From: Kibdelosporangium banguiense
GTDB lineage: Bacteria; Actinomycetota; Actinomycetes; Mycobacteriales; Pseudonocardiaceae
DNA length: 64,000 nt
Reading direction: 5' to 3'
Assembly (NCBI RefSeq): GCF_017876405.1
Contig: NZ_JAGINW010000001.1
Location: 6,585,203 to 6,649,202, forward strand
Of this stretch, positions 17,926-25,992 are shown in pieces; position 1 is the first letter of the stretch; every line of letters starts with the position of its first letter. The notes beneath the pieces are model-generated. The model was not told the origin of the DNA and made no database searches. It worked only from the letters and a program-made list of their open reading frames with translations. A program made the position numbers and the translations under genes.

Positions 17926-19268
17926 CACGACACCCCCAACCGCACACCAACCCCAAGCTCCCCACTCTCAAGCAAAGCCAAGGCATCAGTCCTCGGCCCA
18001 CCCTCCCAGCTAACCTCCCGAACAATCACAACCCCACCCCCACACCGAACCAAGACCCCACCAACAGAAGTCGACCACACCACCCCCAGAACCTCCCCAG
18101 GCCAAGCCTCGTGTCCGGCTGGCAGAGGGTGGCCGTCATCGGCTGGGCTACCATGGCTGGGCTCCGCCTCGAAGGCCCGGCCAGGCACCGCCGGGGGCCG
18201 ATCCGCCCCCAACGGTGACACGATCGGGTGAACAATTGGCCAAAACTGTCCGGATTTGGGGGTCTCGGCCCTCCCGGTAGGGGACCGTGCGCCGGGCCGG
18301 ATGGGGGAAGAGGAAGGCGCGGGCGCGACGCGATCAATCTCGCTGGTCCGCCCATCGGATCCCGCCGCCTCAGCCACCCCGGCCTCAGCCGGCAGAGCCA
18401 GGCCGGAGTCTGCCGACAGAGGCAGGCCCGAGCCGGCCGACCTCAGGCTGGAGCCAGCCGCGAGGGACAGGCTGGCATTGGCCACGCCGTGCTCGGTCAA
18501 GCCATGGTCGAGCGCCGCCCCCTGGATGAGGTCTGCGGTGTGGAGCCAGAGGCGGCGGCCGTTGTGTGTGGTGAATGCGCCTGGGTAGGGAGGGCCGAGG
18601 GCTCGGATCCAGTTGTAGACGGCGGGGGCGGGTTGGGTCCAGTCGATCAGGCCGTCGTCGGGGCGGCGTTTTGGCCAGGTTGAGCCGCCGGAGGGTTGAG
18701 GTGTGGCTGTGGTCTGGCCGCGGAGGGTTGCGGGGATGTGTTTGGTGAGCAGGGCGATGTTGATCTCGGTGACTTTGCGGTAGACCTCGGCGACGGTGTC
18801 GCGGGGGGTGATGGGGAATTCGACTTGGTCGATGAGGTCGCCGTCGTCGACCCCTGGTTTGAGGAAGAAGAGGCTGACCGCGCTTGTTGTGAGGCCTTTG
18901 ATGATGGTCCAGGGCAGTGGGGCTCGGCCTCGGCCATGGGGGAGCCTGGAGGGGTGCAGGCCGATGGCGCCGAGGGGGCATGCGCTCAGCAGGGGTTCGC
19001 GGATGAGCTGGGACCAGCCGGCTATCACGAAGAGGTCGATGTTCAGGCGCTGGACTTCGGCCAGGACTTGGCCGTCGTTGATGTCCGCGGTCTCCAGCAG
19101 GGGGATGCGGTGTCTGGCGGAGGCTTCCGCCAGTGGTGCGTAGCCGGAGCGGTGGGCCAGGCCTGGTGGGTAGCCGATCAGCAGGGCGGGGGGATCACCT
19201 TGCGCACACAGGATGTCCACGGCGGGGGCGGCGAATTCCATGCCGGTTGCGAAGACGTAGCCGGGCAC
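17925..19268 (-). CDS. Formyltransferase (Fmt/sugar N-formyltransferase fold) with repeat-rich insertion
   Basis: A 447-residue formyltransferase-fold protein: GLHPSRLPHGRGRAPLPW around residues 103-120, with catalytic-type His105 and LKPGVDDGDLID around 136-146. The Asn of the usual N-x-H triad is Gly103. The C-terminal barrel starts at about 205 (GLIDWTQPA) but is interrupted at roughly 253-390 by a low-complexity Ala/Ser/Gly/Pro stretch with degenerate 8-residue repeats, then resumes (EVLGVVWSTSVGGVLVRC). It sits directly after a PIG-L deacetylase, so N-deacylation then N-formylation of an aminosugar is a natural reading. Start GTG 19268 has AGAGGA upstream. Cofactor expected: 10-formyl-tetrahydrofolate (family knowledge). 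Confidence 0.82.
   Translation of the reverse strand: MPGYVFATGMEFAAPAVDILCAQGDPPALLIGYPPGLAHRSGYAPLAEASARHRIPLLETADINDGQVLAEVQRLNIDLFVIAGWSQLIREPLLSACPLGAIGLHPSRLPHGRGRAPLPWTIIKGLTTSAVSLFFLKPGVDDGDLIDQVEFPITPRDTVAEVYRKVTEINIALLTKHIPATLRGQTTATPQPSGGSTWPKRRPDDGLIDWTQPAPAVYNWIRALGPPYPGAFTTHNGRRLWLHTADLIQGAALDHGLTEHGVANASLSLAAGSSLRSAGSGLPLSADSGLALPAEAGVAEAAGSDGRTSEIDRVAPAPSSSPIRPGARSPTGRAETPKSGQFWPIVHPIVSPLGADRPPAVPGRAFEAEPSHGSPADDGHPLPAGHEAWPGEVLGVVWSTSVGGVLVRCGGGVVIVREVSWEGGPRTDALALLESGELGVGVRLGVS
18099..18512 (-). repeat. In-frame insertion with about 24-bp degenerate tandem repeats
   Basis: About 410 bp inside the formyltransferase gene that code for a low-complexity linker. Three imperfect 24-bp units can be seen at 18386-18409, 18410-18433 and from 18434 (first two identical at about 19 of 24 positions). 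They code for alternating SLxL/SGLxL peptides. The frame is kept across the insert. Confidence 0.6.
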
Positions 19269-19278
19269 CGGGGTCCTC

Positions 19279-19971
19279 TCAGGAAATTATGGTTCGCAGG
19301 ACTCCGAACGCCTCGGCGTGGTGCACGCCCATCTCGGCGCCGCGCAGCACGGCGAGTGCGCTGACGGATTCTTCGCTGCGGATGTGCGGCACCGGCCGGT
19401 ATTGGGTTTTGTAGGCGCGGAGGGCTTCGAGTTTCCGGTCCAGATGGTCACTGATGTCGTAGTAGGCCGTGGAGCGGGGCAACGGCTCCGCGGCCCATTG
19501 GATCTTCGACATCTCGTAGAGGAACACGTGCGGCACCAGCCATTTGCCGAACTGCTGGGCGATCGGGCGGGCCGCGGCGAAACCGGCGTCGAACACCGCG
19601 CGGTGGTCCTGGTCGTAGTCGGCGAAGCTGGGCAACAGGACCAGGTCGGGTCTGCGGGCGTTCATGGCGTCCTGGAACAGGTCGACCATGTCGCGGCGCG
19701 GCAGGGTGTCCAGTCGTTCGGTCAGGTTCTGGCCAGCGAAGGCTATGTCGTAGGTGAAACCCAGGATCTGCGACACGTGGCTGATCTCGGCCAGCCGGTC
19801 GGCGAATGTCGTCGCCTCGGTGAGGCCGTAGTGGTGCATGCCGTCCACAGCCAGGTAAAGCACGTGTACTTCGGCTCCGGCCGAGTGAAGTGCCGCCATC
19901 ATTCCGCCGCAGCCGAGGACTTCGTCGTCCGCGTGCGGGGAGATCACGAGTACGCGGTCAAAGCGGGGCAT
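19279..19971 (-). CDS. PIG-L/LmbE-family N-deacetylase
   Basis: A 230-residue zinc-dependent deacetylase of the PIG-L/LmbE family. The metal motif PHADDE is near the N-terminus and the third ligand motif DQDHRAVF near residue 120; length is normal for the family. ATG 19971 is preferred over an upstream GTG at 19977 because GAGGTG sits just before it. The 5' end overlaps the epimerase gene; the formyltransferase follows after 10 nt. Such enzymes remove N-acyl groups from GlcNAc-type sugars or glycolipids, which suits a pathway that then formylates the free amine. Confidence 0.92.
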   Translation of the reverse strand: MPRFDRVLVISPHADDEVLGCGGMMAALHSAGAEVHVLYLAVDGMHHYGLTEATTFADRLAEISHVSQILGFTYDIAFAGQNLTERLDTLPRRDMVDLFQDAMNARRPDLVLLPSFADYDQDHRAVFDAGFAAARPIAQQFGKWLVPHVFLYEMSKIQWAAEPLPRSTAYYDISDHLDRKLEALRAYKTQYRPVPHIRSEESVSALAVLRGAEMGVHHAEAFGVLRTIIS

Positions 19972-20947
19972 GTGCACCTCGCTTGTCCGCGCGTGTCCGG
20001 TAGTAGTCGGCGGTCATCATGATCAGCTGGTCGAGGTCGATTTCCGGGTGCCAGCCGAGGGTCGACGCGGCCCGCAGCACCGGCACTTTGCGGAACGACT
20101 CCGCTTCGGCGTAGTGCGGCCCGTGCACGCTGCGGCCGTCCACGCGCACAATCTCCGAAGCACTGCCCAGCAGGCGTTTCACCCGTTCGGCCAACTCCAT
20201 CACGGTGATGGCGTTGTCCGGGTTGCCCACGTTGAAGATGACGTCGTCGGAGCCGAGGGCGCCGTCCATGTGCTCGACCACGAACCGCGTCAGATCACTC
20301 GCGGCGACGAACGCCCGCACCTGATCACCGGTGGCGAACACGGTGATCGGCTTGTCGGCGAGGGCCTGTTGCACGAATGTCGGCATGACGAAACCGCCCG
20401 CGCGGGACTGCCGGGCGCCCGCGACGTTGAACGGCCGGATGACGATCGCCCGCAGGCCACGATGCCTGCTGTTGATGACCATCGCCTCGGTCAGGGTCTT
20501 GCCGATGGCATACTCGATCCGGGTGTTGTAGGTCGTGGGAACGACAATCGAGTCCTTCTCGTCGAGCATTCCGCTGCGGCCGTAGACCTCCGCCGAACTG
20601 AACAGGCACAGTGGGACGTCCGCGGCCAGACAGGCCTCGATCACGCGCGCGGCGCTGCCGACGATGTCGTTGCCGAGCTGACCGGTTCGGGCCAGGATGC
20701 TCGCGGGGCCGACGTGTGAGGCCGTGTGCACCACTCGATCCGTTCCGGCGAAACCGTTTCCGGCGTCCAGATAGTCCTCGATGCTCTCGCGGATCACTGT
20801 GCACCGCGGGTCGGCGTCGTAGTCCTCGCCGTCGACCACCGCGCCGACGCACGAGTCGATCACCCGGACCCGGTGGCCGGCCGCGAGATACGCGTCGACC
20901 AGATGCGAGCCGATGAAGCCGAGACCACCAGTGACAACAACCGTCAA
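19958..20947 (-). CDS. NAD-dependent nucleotide-sugar epimerase/dehydratase (extended SDR)
   Basis: A 329-residue extended SDR with Rossmann loop TGGLGFIGSH, FSSAEVYG and catalytic YAIGK. C-terminal LGWHPEIDLDQLI is typical of the GalE/UXS group. The start is TTG at 20947, decided by a perfect GGGGAGG (plus-strand cctcccc, 20953-20959) five bases upstream; the ATG at 20968 lies before this ribosome site and is not used. First gene of the leftward sugar block, divergent from the PP2C-like gene. Likely makes or epimerises a UDP-sugar for the glycosyltransferases; exact reaction not assignable. Confidence 0.9.
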   Translation of the reverse strand: MTVVVTGGLGFIGSHLVDAYLAAGHRVRVIDSCVGAVVDGEDYDADPRCTVIRESIEDYLDAGNGFAGTDRVVHTASHVGPASILARTGQLGNDIVGSAARVIEACLAADVPLCLFSSAEVYGRSGMLDEKDSIVVPTTYNTRIEYAIGKTLTEAMVINSRHRGLRAIVIRPFNVAGARQSRAGGFVMPTFVQQALADKPITVFATGDQVRAFVAASDLTRFVVEHMDGALGSDDVIFNVGNPDNAITVMELAERVKRLLGSASEIVRVDGRSVHGPHYAEAESFRKVPVLRAASTLGWHPEIDLDQLIMMTADYYRTRADKRGAHAPL

Positions 20948-20976
20948 GTAAGCCTCCCCAGTAGGCAACCGCCTGG

Positions 20977-21005
20977 ATTAAAACACCGCTTGGTGGACTT
21001 GTCAC
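20977..21005 (-). promoter_or_regulatory. Candidate promoter of the leftward sugar block
   Basis: Reading leftward, GTGACA (21005-21000), an exact 17-bp spacer and TTTAAT (20982-20977) precede the ribosome site and TTG start at 20947. The A/T-rich -10 stands out in this GC-rich DNA. Confidence 0.55.
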
Positions 21006-21031
21006 GAGTCGCTGACACAATCAGTTTGCTC

Positions 21032-21069
21032 TTGCCGCTTCGGTGTCCGGGTGTCAGACTCCTGGCGTG
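21032..21069 (+). promoter_or_regulatory. Promoter with probable leaderless GTG start
   Basis: TTGCCG (21032-21037), an exact 17-bp spacer and CAGACT (21055-21060) lie six bases before GTG 21067. Transcription would start at the codon itself. No Shine-Dalgarno sequence is present. Confidence 0.55.
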
Positions 21070-21840
21070 CGGGTGACGTTCGCCAGCGATGGCGGATCTG
21101 GGGAGTCCAATGAGGACATAGCGGCCGCGGCGGATGGTGTCGTCGTGGTCCTCGATGGTGTGAGCAAGTGGTACACCGACGAATCCGGCTGCAGTCATGG
21201 CACTGTGTGGTACGTCCGGCGGCTGTCCGAGCGGATTCTCCACCATGCCGCCGGTCGGCTGTCACTGTCCGAAGCGGTGGGTGCCGCAATCGGTGACGTG
21301 GCGCGATCGCATGCTGACACCTGCGATCTGACGCACCCCTGGAGTCCGGCGGCGACCGTGGCGGTGTTGCGGGAAACCGAGTCGGCCGTGGACTATCTGA
21401 TTCTCGCCGACTGCGTCATCGTGGTCGAGACCAATCTCGGCGTGACCGCGCTGACCGATTCCCGGCTTGCCGAACTGCTGGACGTCCTGCGGCATCCGGA
21501 CGCGTCCGAGGAGATGAAACAACATCTGCGTGACGGACTGCACCGTTTGCGTAACCATCCGGACGGCTACTGGGTGGCGAGCGCCGATCCCGCGGCGGCC
21601 GCCAACGCGATAACAGGATCTATTGCGAGAGGCGCGATACGCAGGGCGGCGCTGCTCACCGATGGCGCGTCTTGTCTGGTCGACGACTACGCCCAAGCCA
21701 CCTGGCCGCGATTGCTGGAGCTCGGACCGGACGGCCTGATCGACGAAGTCCGCCGTTGTGAGAAGGACGATCCCGACCGGGTCCGCTGGCGCCGGTCGAA
21801 GGTCCACGACGACGCGACGGCGGCGTTCTGTGAGTTCTGA
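21067..21840 (+). CDS. PP2C-like phosphatase domain protein
   Basis: A 257-residue protein related to PP2C-type (PPM) phosphatases: SNEDIAAAADGVVVVLDGVS at the N-terminus matches the metal-binding DG region, ATVAVLRE and LILADCVIVVE fit the central sheet, and it ends with DDATAAFCEF, the usual DDxT motif. No transmembrane segment. GTG 21067 is preferred because it lies at the predicted transcription start; a GTG at 21043 would be upstream of the -10. Overlaps the sugar dehydrogenase by 11 nt, so the two are co-translated. A protein phosphatase in a sugar-nucleotide block is unusual; it may act on a protein, or on a small phosphorylated substrate. Confidence 0.75.
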   Translation: MRVTFASDGGSGESNEDIAAAADGVVVVLDGVSKWYTDESGCSHGTVWYVRRLSERILHHAAGRLSLSEAVGAAIGDVARSHADTCDLTHPWSPAATVAVLRETESAVDYLILADCVIVVETNLGVTALTDSRLAELLDVLRHPDASEEMKQHLRDGLHRLRNHPDGYWVASADPAAAANAITGSIARGAIRRAALLTDGASCLVDDYAQATWPRLLELGPDGLIDEVRRCEKDDPDRVRWRRSKVHDDATAAFCEF

Positions 21841-23095
21841 CGTCATTGTCGCCGGTCTCGGTTACGTCGGTCTGCCGCTGGCGATTCTCGCCGCCGAGGC
21901 CGGCCATGCCGTCACGGGTTACGATCTGGACGTCGGCAGGGTCAAGCGCCTGTTGTCCGGCGAGTCCTATGTGGAAGACGTGGCCGACGAACGGCTGGCC
22001 ATGACGCTCTCCTGTGGGCGGTTCCGGCCGACCGTGGCCGAAGTCGACCTGGGTTCGTTCGATGTCGCCGTCATCGCGGTGCAGACTCCGTTACGCGACG
22101 GCGCGCCAGATCTTTCCTATGTGGAATCCGCGATCCGCGTTCTTGCACCTCATCTCCGGCAGGGTGCGACCGTGATCCTGGAATCCACGGTGTATCCGGG
22201 AACGACTGAGGAGTTCGCCGGTCCGTTGCTCGCCGAGCTGTCCGGGCTGCGGCCGGGGCCGGACTTCCGGCTCGGATTCAGCCCGGAGCGGATCGACCCG
22301 GGCAACCGGACGTGGAGCCTGGAGTCGACACCGAAGCTGGTGTCCGGAGTGGACGAGGAATCGCTGGCCGCCGTGCGGGCGTTCTACGACAGCTTCGTGG
22401 AGCAGACCGTGCCGGTCGCCGCGCCGAAGGTGGCCGAGCTGGCCAAACTGATCGAGAACACCTTCCGGCACGTGAATATCGCACTGACAAACGAAATCGG
22501 TATGCTCGCGGCCGAGCTGGGCATCGACGTGTGGGCGGCGATCGACGCCGCGTCCACCAAGCCCTTCGGGTTCATGCCGTTCGTGCCCGGCCCGGGGGTC
22601 GGTGGGCACTGTCTGCCGGTCGACCCGGTCTACCTGTCCTGGCGCGTGCACCGCCAGCTCGGCAAGCGGTTCCGATTCGTCGAACTGGCCAACGACATCA
22701 ACGACCGGATGCCGCAATACGTATTACAGCGACTGTCCGCGGGGCTCAACACACGCCGCAAGTGTGTGAACGGTGCCCGGGTGCTGGCGCTCGGGATGGC
22801 CTACAAGCGCGGTACGGGCGACATCAGACAGTCTCCGGCGCTCGCGGTGATCGACGGGCTGCTCGCGATGGGCGCGCAAGTCCGTGTGGCCGACCCGCAT
22901 GTGATCGAAGAGACTCCGGTCGATCATCGGGTAGTCCGCGTGGAGGTCACCGCCGCGGAACTCGCGCAGGCCGACGCGGTACTGATACTGACCGATCACG
23001 ATGAGTTCGATTACCAGGTCGTGGCCGAGAAATCGGGTTATGTCCTGGACTGCCGCGGCCGGCTGGCGGCCGGTTCGGTGATTGAGCTTCTGTAG
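21830..23095 (+). CDS. UDP-sugar 6-dehydrogenase (WecC/Ugd family)
   Basis: A 421-residue nucleotide-sugar dehydrogenase. N-terminal NAD loop GLGYVGLPLA, ESTVYPGTTE in the hinge, and the catalytic Cys in GPGVGGHCLPVDP. It oxidises the C6 hydroxyl of a UDP-hexose to the uronic acid; the YxSWR/VxxP features are nearer to UDP-GlcNAc/ManNAc dehydrogenases than to plain UDP-glucose dehydrogenase (tentative). GTG 21830 overlaps the preceding stop; longer extensions run inside the PP2C-like gene. With the deacetylase and formyltransferase it suggests an aminouronic sugar. Confidence 0.93.
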   Translation: MSSDVIVAGLGYVGLPLAILAAEAGHAVTGYDLDVGRVKRLLSGESYVEDVADERLAMTLSCGRFRPTVAEVDLGSFDVAVIAVQTPLRDGAPDLSYVESAIRVLAPHLRQGATVILESTVYPGTTEEFAGPLLAELSGLRPGPDFRLGFSPERIDPGNRTWSLESTPKLVSGVDEESLAAVRAFYDSFVEQTVPVAAPKVAELAKLIENTFRHVNIALTNEIGMLAAELGIDVWAAIDAASTKPFGFMPFVPGPGVGGHCLPVDPVYLSWRVHRQLGKRFRFVELANDINDRMPQYVLQRLSAGLNTRRKCVNGARVLALGMAYKRGTGDIRQSPALAVIDGLLAMGAQVRVADPHVIEETPVDHRVVRVEVTAAELAQADAVLILTDHDEFDYQVVAEKSGYVLDCRGRLAAGSVIELL

Positions 23096-23143
23096 TTTTT
23101 CGTTAGTGATTCACCGCCATTCCATGAATGCCCTGCATGCCAG

Positions 23144-23171
23144 TTGCTTCTCTTGCGTAGGTTGCTATGTT
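23144..23171 (+). promoter_or_regulatory. Candidate promoter before the MHYT gene
   Basis: TTGCTT (23144-23149), 16 bp, TATGTT (23166-23171), about 60 bp before the start of the membrane protein gene. Plausible but unverified. Confidence 0.4.
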
Positions 23172-23231
23172 GAGCATTACTAAGTGGTTGCTGGCTGGGG
23201 TGGGCGCCCCCAGGTCGGGGAGGGCGAGGCG

Positions 23232-24002
23232 ATGTATGGGTTTTCTTTTAATGTCGTGACGGCGGTGATCGCCTACGTCGCATCTGTAGTGGGCTCTGCC
23301 CTGGGACTCCTGTGCACGTCACGGGCAAGGGCGGCGGTCGGCTCGGAGCGGGCGCGCTGGCTGGCGCTGGCGGCGGTCTCCATTGGCGGCACCGGTATCT
23401 GGGTGATGCATTTTATTGCGATGCTCGGCTCGGAAGTATACGGAACACCGTTGCGTTATAACGCTCCGGTAACCATTCTGAGCATGGTTCTCGCGATAGC
23501 CGTGGTGGCCGTCGGTATGTTCGTGGTGGGTTTCGGCGAGCGACCGGTTTGGCTATTCGTCGGCGGTGCTTTCACCGGCGGTGGCGTGGCCATCATGCAT
23601 TACGTCGGAATGTCGGCTATCAACCTGTTCGGGGAGATTCACTACGACCCGTTGCTGGTGGCCGCTTCGGTGGTGATCGCAGTCGTCGCCGCGACGGCCG
23701 CGTTGTGGGCGACGCTGTACATCCGTGCGTTCGGTGCGGTGGTGATCGCGGCGCTGATCATGGGTGTCGCCGTGAACGGCATGCACCATGTCGGCATGTT
23801 CGCCGCGCACGTGATGCCGCACGACGCGACCAGTGGACTGACTGGGATGACAGGGGAATCGTTGCTGCTGCCGATGGTCGTCGGCATCACCTTCGTAACA
23901 GTTGTCACGCTCGCGATCGTCGCGCTGTCGCCGAACGCTCGTGAGATAGCGGAGGAGCGCGCGCTGCAGGATCGAATCGCCCGGGCAACTCACTTCCGCT
24001 GA
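23232..24002 (+). CDS. MHYT-domain integral membrane sensor
   Basis: A 256-residue membrane protein of seven predicted helices. The three MHYT motifs are WVMHFIAML, AIMHYVGM and GMHHVGM, spaced as in the family, whose conserved Met/His residues are thought to bind a metal (copper proposed) and sense a diatomic gas. No GGDEF, EAL or kinase domain is attached, so it is the stand-alone form common in actinomycetes. ATG 23232 follows a GGGGAGGGCGAGG ribosome site. It lies between sugar and aldehyde dehydrogenase genes; a regulatory role for the cluster cannot be shown. Confidence 0.9.
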   Translation: MYGFSFNVVTAVIAYVASVVGSALGLLCTSRARAAVGSERARWLALAAVSIGGTGIWVMHFIAMLGSEVYGTPLRYNAPVTILSMVLAIAVVAVGMFVVGFGERPVWLFVGGAFTGGGVAIMHYVGMSAINLFGEIHYDPLLVAASVVIAVVAATAALWATLYIRAFGAVVIAALIMGVAVNGMHHVGMFAAHVMPHDATSGLTGMTGESLLLPMVVGITFVTVVTLAIVALSPNAREIAEERALQDRIARATHFR

Positions 24003-24071
24003 ATGGAAACCCGGGCTGACTCCGGCCGCTGAGCGCGATATTAAGTCGGGCTCAGCGAGACAGGAGTGCGC

Positions 24072-25532
24072 ATGGCTTTTCTCAACGATGAGATCTGGCA
24101 GGGGCGGATCTTCAACGGCACGTGGGTGGCCTCGGCCGGGGGAGACGCCCCTGTCATCGAGCCCGCCACGGGCAACGAGCTCGGCCGGACCGGGATCGCC
24201 GCCCCGGCCGACGTCGCCGCCGCGTCAGCGATCGCGGTCGAGGCACAGCGTTCCTGGGCCGCAACGCCTTTCCAGGAACGCGCGGCCGTGTTGCGCCGCG
24301 CGGCGGCGCTGTGGGGCGCGCACGCCGCGGAGATCAGCTACTGGCTGATCCGGGAGTCGGGCAGCATCGGCGGCAAGGTCGGCTTCGAACTGCATGTGGC
24401 AGAACAGGAATGCCACGAAGCCGCCGCGTTGCCGGCGCACCCGTTGGGTTGCGTGCTGCCCAGTGAGGCTCCCCGGCTGAGCATGCAGCGCCGTGTCCCG
24501 GCCGGAGTCGTCGGTGTGATCGCACCGTTCAACGCCCCGCTGATTCTCTCGATCCGGTCGGTGGCACCGGCTTTGGCGCTCGGCAACGCCGTGATCTTGA
24601 AGCCGGACCCGCGGACGGCGGTGTGCGGTGGCGTGGTCCTGGCCCGTGTGTTCGAGGAGGCCGGGCTGCCGCCTGGCTTGCTGCACGTCCTGCCGGGCGG
24701 TGCGGAGACCGGCGCCGCGTTGGTCGCCGACCCGGCCGTGCGGGTCATTTCGTTCACCGGGTCCACTGCGGCCGGACGTCTTGTCGGCGAGGCCGCCGGG
24801 AAGCACCTCAAGCGCGCGCACCTGGAACTGGGCGGGAACTCGGCGATGATCGTGCTCGAAGACGCCGATCTCGACCGGGCGGTGGGCGCGGCCGCGTGGG
24901 GAACGTTCTTCCACCAGGGCCAGATCTGCATGACCACCGGACGGCACCTGGTGCACTCGTCGATCTACGACGATTATGTGCGGCTGCTCGCCGAGAAGGC
25001 CGACGCGCTGCCGGTGGGCGACCCGGCGACCGAGGAGGTAGCGCTCGGGCCGATCATCGACGCCGCTCAGCGCGACAAGATCCACAATCTGGTGACGGCC
25101 TCGGTCGACGCCGGCGCGGTCCTCGTGGCCGGCGGCACCTATTCCGGATTGTTCTACCGCCCGACCGTTCTCACCGACGCGACCGCTTCCGCACCCGCGT
25201 ACCGCGAGGAAGTGTTCGGGCCGGTCGCCTCGGTGACGCCTTTCTCGACCGAGGACGAGGCGGTGAAGCTCGCGGCCGACAGTGAGTACGGTTTGTCGCT
25301 CGGCATCCTGACCGGGGATTCGATGCGGGGCCTGGCTCTGGCCGAACGAATTCCGACCGGCATCGTGCATGTGAACGATCAGACCGTGAACGACGAAGCG
25401 CTTGCTCCGTTCGGCGGCGTGCGGGCCTCCGGGACCGGGTCACGGTTCGGTGGCGCGCAGGCCAACATCGAGGCGTTCACCGAGACGCGGTGGGTCACCG
25501 TGCGGGGAGATATTCCCAGTTTCCCGTTCTGA
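24072..25532 (+). CDS. Benzaldehyde-dehydrogenase-like NAD(P) aldehyde dehydrogenase
   Basis: A 486-residue ALDH. Shown by APFNAPLILSIRSVAPALA, VISFTGSTAAGRLVGE, LELGGNSAMIV with the catalytic Glu, and FFHQGQICMTTGRHLV with the catalytic Cys. The sequence is closest in style to benzaldehyde/vanillin-type dehydrogenases. The start is ATG 24072, five bases after AGGAG; a GTG two codons earlier is less likely. It stands alone with a strong hairpin behind it, just before the PKS operon. It could oxidise an aldehyde precursor to the acid used by the AMP ligase, or be unrelated. Confidence 0.93.
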   Translation: MAFLNDEIWQGRIFNGTWVASAGGDAPVIEPATGNELGRTGIAAPADVAAASAIAVEAQRSWAATPFQERAAVLRRAAALWGAHAAEISYWLIRESGSIGGKVGFELHVAEQECHEAAALPAHPLGCVLPSEAPRLSMQRRVPAGVVGVIAPFNAPLILSIRSVAPALALGNAVILKPDPRTAVCGGVVLARVFEEAGLPPGLLHVLPGGAETGAALVADPAVRVISFTGSTAAGRLVGEAAGKHLKRAHLELGGNSAMIVLEDADLDRAVGAAAWGTFFHQGQICMTTGRHLVHSSIYDDYVRLLAEKADALPVGDPATEEVALGPIIDAAQRDKIHNLVTASVDAGAVLVAGGTYSGLFYRPTVLTDATASAPAYREEVFGPVASVTPFSTEDEAVKLAADSEYGLSLGILTGDSMRGLALAERIPTGIVHVNDQTVNDEALAPFGGVRASGTGSRFGGAQANIEAFTETRWVTVRGDIPSFPF

Positions 25533-25540
25533 CGTGGTGT

Positions 25541-25578
25541 GTGAGGCGGCCGTACCCGGTTGGGTGCGGCCGCCTCAC
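25541..25578 (+). terminator. Strong hairpin terminator after the aldehyde dehydrogenase gene
   Basis: Perfect 12-bp stem GTGAGGCGGCCG (25541-25552) with its complement at 25567-25578 and a 14-base loop. There is no U-run, as is usual in actinomycetes. The sequence CGTTCTGACGTGG occurs on both sides of the hairpin (about 25525 and 25584). Confidence 0.65.
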
Positions 25579-25883
25579 GCTGTCCGTTCTGACGTGGGGT
25601 AACTCAGCCGGGTGAGGGTGTTTTGCCTGGTGGCGGCGACCCCGATCATGGGCCGAACTGTTATTCACTCACCTCGGTGAGCGTTTCCCGAGGCAGGTGG
25701 TGTGGTCGCGGGACAACCATCCGGCGTTACATGAGAAGTTTTCACAAGGGTGTGGACGGCATCGGGGTTTGTTTGTACGGTGATCGATGTGCGTCCTCGC
25801 CGGGGCGATGAGAACCCAATTGTGTCCGGCACTTCGCACAAAGAGAAGTCCGCTATTCGAGTTGCGTACTGGTTAACCCGCTG

Positions 25884-25909
25884 AAACGGTTGTAAACGGT
25901 CCGGAAACG
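25884..25909 (+). promoter_or_regulatory. Three AAACG direct repeats, SARP-like spacing
   Basis: AAACG begins at 25884, 25894 and 25905, that is at 10- and 11-bp steps, the first two within AAACGGT. Heptamer repeats one helical turn apart are the typical target layout of SARP-family activators. No SARP gene is in the window, and no clear -10 follows, so the call is tentative. Confidence 0.35.
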
Positions 25910-25992
25910 TCCCGCCGGGGTGGCGGCTCCGGTTGTTCACCACTGGTTTCCTTTCACATCCCATTCCCTGCCGGTGTGGAGGAGGAATCGAC

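Larger units (their letters stand above)
25533..25992. other. 460-bp non-coding leader of the PKS operon
   Basis: No convincing gene. It contains a terminator-like hairpin at its left end, a short palindrome CTCACCTCGGTGAG at 25668-25681, three AAACG direct repeats at 25884-25909, the palindrome GGTTAACC at 25871-25878 and, at the right end, a GGAGGAGGA ribosome site (25978-25986). It probably carries the promoter and control sites of the large PKS operon. Confidence 0.7.

Noticed and set aside
16876..18231. 451-codon open frame on the plus strand
   Set aside because: Pro/Arg/His-rich shadow of the glycosyltransferase fusion and formyltransferase genes.
18380..18470. CRISPR-like repeats
   Set aside because: Only three degenerate adjoining 24-bp units without spacers, inside a coding frame.
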